From Candidatus Woesearchaeota archaeon (lineage in GTDB: Archaea; Nanobdellota; Nanobdellia; SCGC-AAA011-G17; GW2011-AR20), in the NCBI GenBank assembly GCA_018302725.1, contig JAGVZJ010000052.1:1-6108 (forward strand): DNA of 6,108 bases, read 5' to 3'. This document shows positions 1-3,491 of this stretch, piece by piece. The notes beneath the pieces were generated by a model that saw only the letters and a program-made list of their open reading frames with translations, had not been told where the DNA came from and did no database searches. A program made the position numbers and the translations under genes. The first letter of the stretch is position 1; every line of letters starts with the position of its first letter.

Positions 1-803
1 GTACATATTTTATCTTTACATCCGCTTCCTATTGGTTTACATCTATCAGTAGGACATGCAGAAGCACTAAAGGTGCTACAAGCAGCTGTTGTTTGTTGAA
101 CTGCAGCTGCTTTAGTAACTTGCAAAGTGTAAGTTCCTACAAAGTTGGTAGGATCACTATGATCACTAACAGCAATAGTACAACTCCCTTCTTTAGCCCC
201 TCTTATTAACACAGGGTTAGTTACAACAGGTCCTTCTCCTGCATTTCCTGTGGATCCATAAACTATAAAGCAATCCTGGTCAGTAGCTCCATTCTCTTTT
301 AATATCCCCCATCTAAATGAGGTAACAGAATTTGAACTTGCTATAAGAGTCGCAACAAAACCTCCTGCCTCAACTACAGTTTTATCTGAAGTAATCGATA
401 TTGTAGAAGGTATAGGTTGTGCTGGTCTTTGAGAAACATCTGGAGCAACCTCTGGAGTAGGAATATTTATACTTACTTCATCTGAAAACTTCACAGAATC
501 ATCAGATGGACTACTAGTTGTGCTTAATCTAGCCCCAACTTTGTAAGTGTAAGTTTTCCCTTGTTGTGCTGTAGTATCTGTGTAACTACAAGAAGAAGTA
601 CACTTTATCCCTGCTTGTATAACACTTCCATCTCTCCAGACATCATAAACTAATTGAGGTAAAGCAGCTCCCCTTGTTCCAATTCCAAATAAATTCTTGA
701 AGAAATTTGCTATTGAATCAAAGAATCCCGCATTTCCTGTTATTTGGTTTTCTAAGACTACCGCACCTGCTAGACGACCAGTACCTGATGTAGTTGTTAC
801 AAG
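1..803 (-). CDS. Gene B, continuation: FN3, Ig-like and Cys-rich domains (frameshifted, runs off the window)
   Basis: No ORF with a credible start covers this stretch, but the minus-strand frame with codons starting at 800, 797 and so on is open to the window edge: 266 codons with no stop. It reads VTTTSGTGRLAGAVVLEN, then the amphipathic ITGNAGFFDSIANFFKNLF insertion, then FN3 strands (QLVYDVWRDG, SYTDTTAQQGKTYTYKVGAR, FSDEVSINIP). An Ig-like domain follows (ISITSDKTVVEAGG ... TSFRWGILKE ... GSCTIAVSDH) that is clearly homologous to gene A's first Ig-like domain after the break (ITITASSDTVEVGQ ... TKFRWGLLN ... GTCQIAVSDD). Last comes a Cys motif (ACPTDRC...GCKDKIC). An in-frame TAA at 806-804 marks where this frame closes upstream. 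The protein would be at least about 390 residues in this window, and its C-terminus, possibly with a membrane anchor, lies outside. Confidence 0.82.
641..745 (-). repeat. 105-bp FN3-insert repeat, gene B copy
   Basis: This is the partner of 3823-3927, in the same frame and domain position but in the neighbouring gene. The protein differs by one residue over this stretch (GAA for GTA after the GIGTR turn). The identity supports the frame assigned to gene B downstream of its frame break. Confidence 0.88.
684..743 (-). other. Amphipathic ITGN..FFDSIANFFKNLFG motif inside FN3 of gene B
   Basis: Twenty residues rich in Phe, Ile and Leu, with polar residues at helical spacing, sit between the FN3 strand ending VILT and the strand VYDVW, where FN3 domains normally have a short turn. 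The same motif is at 3866-3925 in gene A's FN3. A diverged copy (VTGDSFLDGIAKYFKNPFG) is at 5900-5956, just after gene A's N-terminal hydrophobic segment. It may be an amphipathic helix touching the membrane or a partner. That is inference. Confidence 0.6.
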
Positions 804-1170
804 TTAGTATTACATTGTTGTTGCTTAAACTTGCTTTTAGATTTGAAGGGGGGATTATTACTGGTTGAGATGTCCTCTCTGGTTCAGGTTGCTCTTCCTC
901 TTCAGCTTGGACTGGAGTTGATCTTTCAGTAGGCAATTGAGATTGAGTTTCTTCCCCTGCTCCATTTAAATCTGGTGGGACAGAGTCAGTTGTTTCTACT
1001 GGAGACTGTGCACATATATCAACATCACAAAATCCGCTTTGGCATTGGTTATCCCTTGTACAAATCTCATCATCTTGTAAAAGTTGTTGAGCAGCATTTA
1101 CAGAAAGTATCCCAATTAACAAAAAAACAAGAGATAGAGATAAAATTACACCGCCTTTTTTCCAATCCAT
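718..1170 (-). CDS. Gene B, N-terminal part: secreted paralogue with signal peptide, Cys motif and start of FN3 (frameshifted)
   Basis: As read this is 150 residues, but only the first 123 (to SNNNVILT, base 802) look genuine. The remaining 27 (CNNYIRYW...) are out of frame. The ATG follows a TATA box at leaderless spacing. Residues 4-27 (basic KK, then VILSLSLVFLLIGILSVNAA) are a signal peptide or anchor. Residues 35-55 hold a four-Cys motif (EICTRDNQCQSGFC, then DIC) like the one between jelly-rolls 2 and 3 of gene A. An acidic Glu/Pro/Gln linker follows, with EEEEQPEPE near its end. The FN3 domain then opens with PPSNLKASLSNNNVILT, nearly the same as gene A's PSNLQARLSNNNVILS. The FN3 Trp expected next is lost at the break. 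The product would be a cell-surface or secreted protein of unknown ligand. Confidence 0.78.
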   Translation of the reverse strand: MDWKKGGVILSLSLVFLLIGILSVNAAQQLLQDDEICTRDNQCQSGFCDVDICAQSPVETTDSVPPDLNGAGEETQSQLPTERSTPVQAEEEEQPEPERTSQPVIIPPSNLKASLSNNNVILTCNNYIRYWSSSRCGSLRKPNNRKCGIL

Positions 1171-1194
1171 AATGGTAGAAGTATAACCCCCCTA

Positions 1195-1203
1195 TATATA
1201 AAG
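1195..1203 (-). promoter_or_regulatory. Archaeal TATA box of gene B
   Basis: On the minus strand CTTTATATA, continuing TA, matches the archaeal box A consensus TTTAWATA. The stretch just upstream is A-rich (AAAAAT). The box centre is about 28 bases before the ATG at 1170, so transcription should begin within a few bases of the start codon. No ribosome-binding site lies near the ATG; the G run at 1187-1192 is too far away. This fits a leaderless mRNA. The whole gap to gene A's stop codon is only 44 bases, so gene B can be transcribed independently of gene A. Confidence 0.75.
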
Positions 1204-1214
1204 ATTTTTATTAG

Positions 1215-3491
1215 CTAGAATTTATCAAAGGCGTTAGTAACTTCTTCATCAGTCCAGCCTTTAGCTCTTAATGCATTCCTTACCTGCATTTTTGTAAAAC
1301 CTTTTCTTAAAGAACTCTTAATATATTCTTCTAACTTTCTGTTATTTCTTGTAGAACTACCACTAACCTTAAAGTTATACGCACCTAGTTTAGGAGATTT
1401 TGGTTTTGAAAAATAAAGGTAGTACGCTGCAAAAGCAATTAATACTATTACAATTACTAGTATCAAAACAAATACCCAGGTACTTAAACTTGGAGGGGTA
1501 CTGTCTGGATTAGTGGGGTCAGATCCTCCCAAAAATTCTTTTATATTACTATAGCCATCACCATCTAGATCATCCTCTGGGCCAGATGCTAAACCACCAA
1601 AGAACTGTCTCTCCCACTCATCTTCTAGCCCATCAAAATCAATATCAACTGCCTGCCCAGATACACATAATACATTACTAGTACAGTCAGAATCGCTACA
1701 ATCTGTAAGTCCATCACAGTCATTATCTTTTCCATCCTTGCATATTTCTGCCTTTGCACTTACAGCTCCCTGACATTGTCCGCTCCATCTTCCATTGACA
1801 CAGGCTTCAGTTCCTCCGCTACACTCCCCTATATTCACTCCGCATAATCTTGTTTGTCCTGTAGTACAGGCAGCGCTGCAATCAGGATCCTGGTTATCAA
1901 CAAGGCCATTACAATTATTATCTATTGTATCGCTGCATATCTCTGCAGCGGTAGGATACACATTTGCGTTTGAGTCATTACAATCTGCAGGTCTACAGCT
2001 CCCATCTTTGTCTCTATCTATGCATCCCTCTCCTTCTATATTCAAAGATTCGCTAGCAAGTTTACATTGCTCATCCTCATTCCTGTCTTCTGAAACTTTC
2101 ACATATGCTCTATACTTATTATCCTCATCAACAGTTCCAGGAATAGTTAGTTTAAAAGTAAAGTCTTCAGTGGCTGATCTTCTGATTTCAGCACTTTGTT
2201 CATCATCAACAACAACATCTCTATCATCCAAATCATATAATATAACCTCAACATTTACATCCCTAGCTTCAAGTAAAGACTTAACTTCTACATCAATTTC
2301 TATATCATCTCCAATCTTGTACTTGCTTTTATCAATATCAAAGTTCCTTATTTCCAATCCATCCCCTATTACTCCATCTTCACAGAAGTCAACATCAACA
2401 ACATTGAATCTCTCAGTTAATGTTGCATTACCCAATGCAGAATTTGGTGGGGCGTTACATGCACTACCTACAAAGCAGGTAATAGTCTGATTTGCCTTTG
2501 CAACATTTCCAACATCACAGTTTTCAAATAAAACTCCATTAGACAAAATAGACTTGGTATTACAATTAGTTTCTGCAATCTTTCCATTTATACAATATTG
2601 TAAACCATTATTAAGATCTGCAGATTGCCCGCCTAAAGTAACCTTACAAACAAAATCTATATCTGTTCCAATCAATACATCCCTTATTGGAGGAACCACA
2701 GAAGCTATGTTTACATAACTTCCAGTACAATCCTTGTCTAATTTGTCTATAACCCTATCTCCATCATCATCTACATTATTGTCACAAATTTCATTAGTTG
2801 TAGTTCCTGTTTGGATGATTACAGACGCATCATAAGTCCTCCCCCTGCTATCAATAATGCCAACCCTGCAAGTTCCAACAGTTAAAGCCCTAACTTCAAA
2901 GGTGTTTCCTGGACTAGTAGAAGGACTAATAAGTTCACAAGAGCCTCCTGCTTCAGCAAGAATTCCTGCACGGTACGGGGTAACCCCCCCTGCAATAGTA
3001 AGGATGCTTGTTTGCCCCACATTAATAGTTGCAGGAGCTGAAACAACACTGATAGGTGCAATAACATTTAGAGGATAAACAGCAACATACTTTCTAGGAT
3101 CTGTACTGGTATCATCGCTAACAGCAATTTGGCAAGTTCCAGGACTCTTTCCTCTTATAGGTGCTCCAAAATTAACATACGGCCCGCCATCTTCAGTTCC
3201 ATGATGGACAATAGTACAAATAGGGTTGCTAGGATTATAATTTAATAGCCCCCATCTAAATTTAGTCACAGTCTGTGAAGCAGCAGTAAGGGTAACAGAC
3301 TGCCCAACCTCTACTGTATCAGAAGATGCAGTTATAGTTATAGGTCTCTCTTCTACAACTCTTGCATCAGATTTAACTATACATGCGCCTCCAACTACCT
3401 CACATCTACCTGTTGGACACAAATCAACATTAATTGTACTGCATGCGCTTGCAAGTAGATCAGCAAGTACAAGGAAGTCATCAGAGTCAAC
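1215..3491 (-). CDS. Gene A, C-terminal part: Ig-like, CARDB-like and MopE/TSP3-like surface domains, membrane helix and tail (frameshifted)
   Basis: This continues gene A in a second frame. Sequence in this frame begins VDSDDFLVLADLL at 3491, which completes the dockerin-like segment left open by the first part. The TTG at 3422, where an automatic call would start 735 residues, is an internal Leu codon: it has no RBS and no signal peptide. Residue numbers below count from 3422. There is a Cys-rich CPTGRC motif (2-14), Ig-like domains at about 27-122 and 123-205, and a MopE-like ICDNNVDDDGD motif (212-222). Residues 233-354 are unassigned extracellular sequence with several Cys. A CARDB-like domain (355-463) follows, then Cys/Asp-rich MopE-type repeats (464-585, e.g. 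NNCNG, RLCGVNIGEC, DNDCDG) and TSP3-like acidic loops (DIDFDGLEDEWE, DDLDGDGYSNIKEF, 593-630). A membrane helix spans 648-671, and a tail of about 64 residues ends in a YIKSSL..GF....VRNAL...GW..EEV..AF motif. The C-terminus is thus anchored with the tail presumably cytoplasmic. Binding of calcium or other metals by the Asp loops is inferred from the families. Confidence 0.85.
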   Translation of the reverse strand, partial: VDSDDFLVLADLLASACSTINVDLCPTGRCEVVGGACIVKSDARVVEERPITITASSDTVEVGQSVTLTAASQTVTKFRWGLLNYNPSNPICTIVHHGTEDGGPYVNFGAPIRGKSPGTCQIAVSDDTSTDPRKYVAVYPLNVIAPISVVSAPATINVGQTSILTIAGGVTPYRAGILAEAGGSCELISPSTSPGNTFEVRALTVGTCRVGIIDSRGRTYDASVIIQTGTTTNEICDNNVDDDGDRVIDKLDKDCTGSYVNIASVVPPIRDVLIGTDIDFVCKVTLGGQSADLNNGLQYCINGKIAETNCNTKSILSNGVLFENCDVGNVAKANQTITCFVGSACNAPPNSALGNATLTERFNVVDVDFCEDGVIGDGLEIRNFDIDKSKYKIGDDIEIDVEVKSLLEARDVNVEVILYDLDDRDVVVDDEQSAEIRRSATEDFTFKLTIPGTVDEDNKYRAYVKVSEDRNEDEQCKLASESLNIEGEGCIDRDKDGSCRPADCNDSNANVYPTAAEICSDTIDNNCNGLVDNQDPDCSAACTTGQTRLCGVNIGECSGGTEACVNGRWSGQCQGAVSAKAEICKDGKDNDCDGLTDCSDSDCTSNVLCVSGQAVDIDFDGLEDEWERQFFGGLASGPEDDLDGDGYSNIKEFLGGSDPTNPDSTPPSLSTWVFVLILVIVIVLIAFAAYYLYFSKPKSPKLGAYNFKVSGSSTRNNRKLEEYIKSSLRKGFTKMQVRNALRAKGWTDEEVTNAFDKF
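1410..1481 (-). other. C-terminal transmembrane helix of gene A
   Basis: The encoded segment is TWVFVLILVIVIVLIAFAAYYLYF, split here as TWVFVLILVIVIV and LIAFAAYYLYF. It is an uninterrupted hydrophobic stretch of about 24 residues. It is preceded by acidic Asp-loop sequence and followed by the basic KPKSPK, so the positive-inside rule puts the tail in the cytoplasm. Confidence 0.9.
3381..3443 (-). other. Cys-rich CPTGRC motif of gene A
   Basis: The translated sequence runs CSTINVDLCPTGRC and then GGAC, just after the dockerin-like segment and before an Ig-like domain. Gene B has the same arrangement (CSTFSASACPTDRC, then GSGC) at positions 3-80. There the motif follows the Ig-like domain instead of preceding it. 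The four regularly spaced Cys suggest a small disulphide-stabilised or metal-binding knot. The function is unknown. Confidence 0.6.

Noticed and set aside
1203..1217. Terminator after gene A
   Set aside because: Downstream of the stop the coding strand has A-runs and the TATA box but no T-tract or stem-loop, so I cannot support a terminator call.
1795..2490. Plus-strand open frame of 231 codons
   Set aside because: The protein is Ser/Leu/Thr-rich low complexity and lies antisense to the CARDB-like and MopE-coding parts of gene A. The minus-strand frame there has clear domain motifs. This is a composition-driven shadow.
2857..3078. Plus-strand open frame of 73 codons, and other short plus-strand frames at 975-1172, 3492-3704 and 4470-4700
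   Set aside because: All are antisense to well-supported minus-strand coding sequence and show no signal, domain or upstream site of their own.
3420..3422. TTG at 3422 as the start of an independent 735-residue protein
   Set aside because: The frame is open and meaningful further upstream (VDSDDFLVLADLL...), the codon lies inside a Cys motif conserved in gene B, and there is no RBS, promoter or signal peptide. It is read as an internal Leu.
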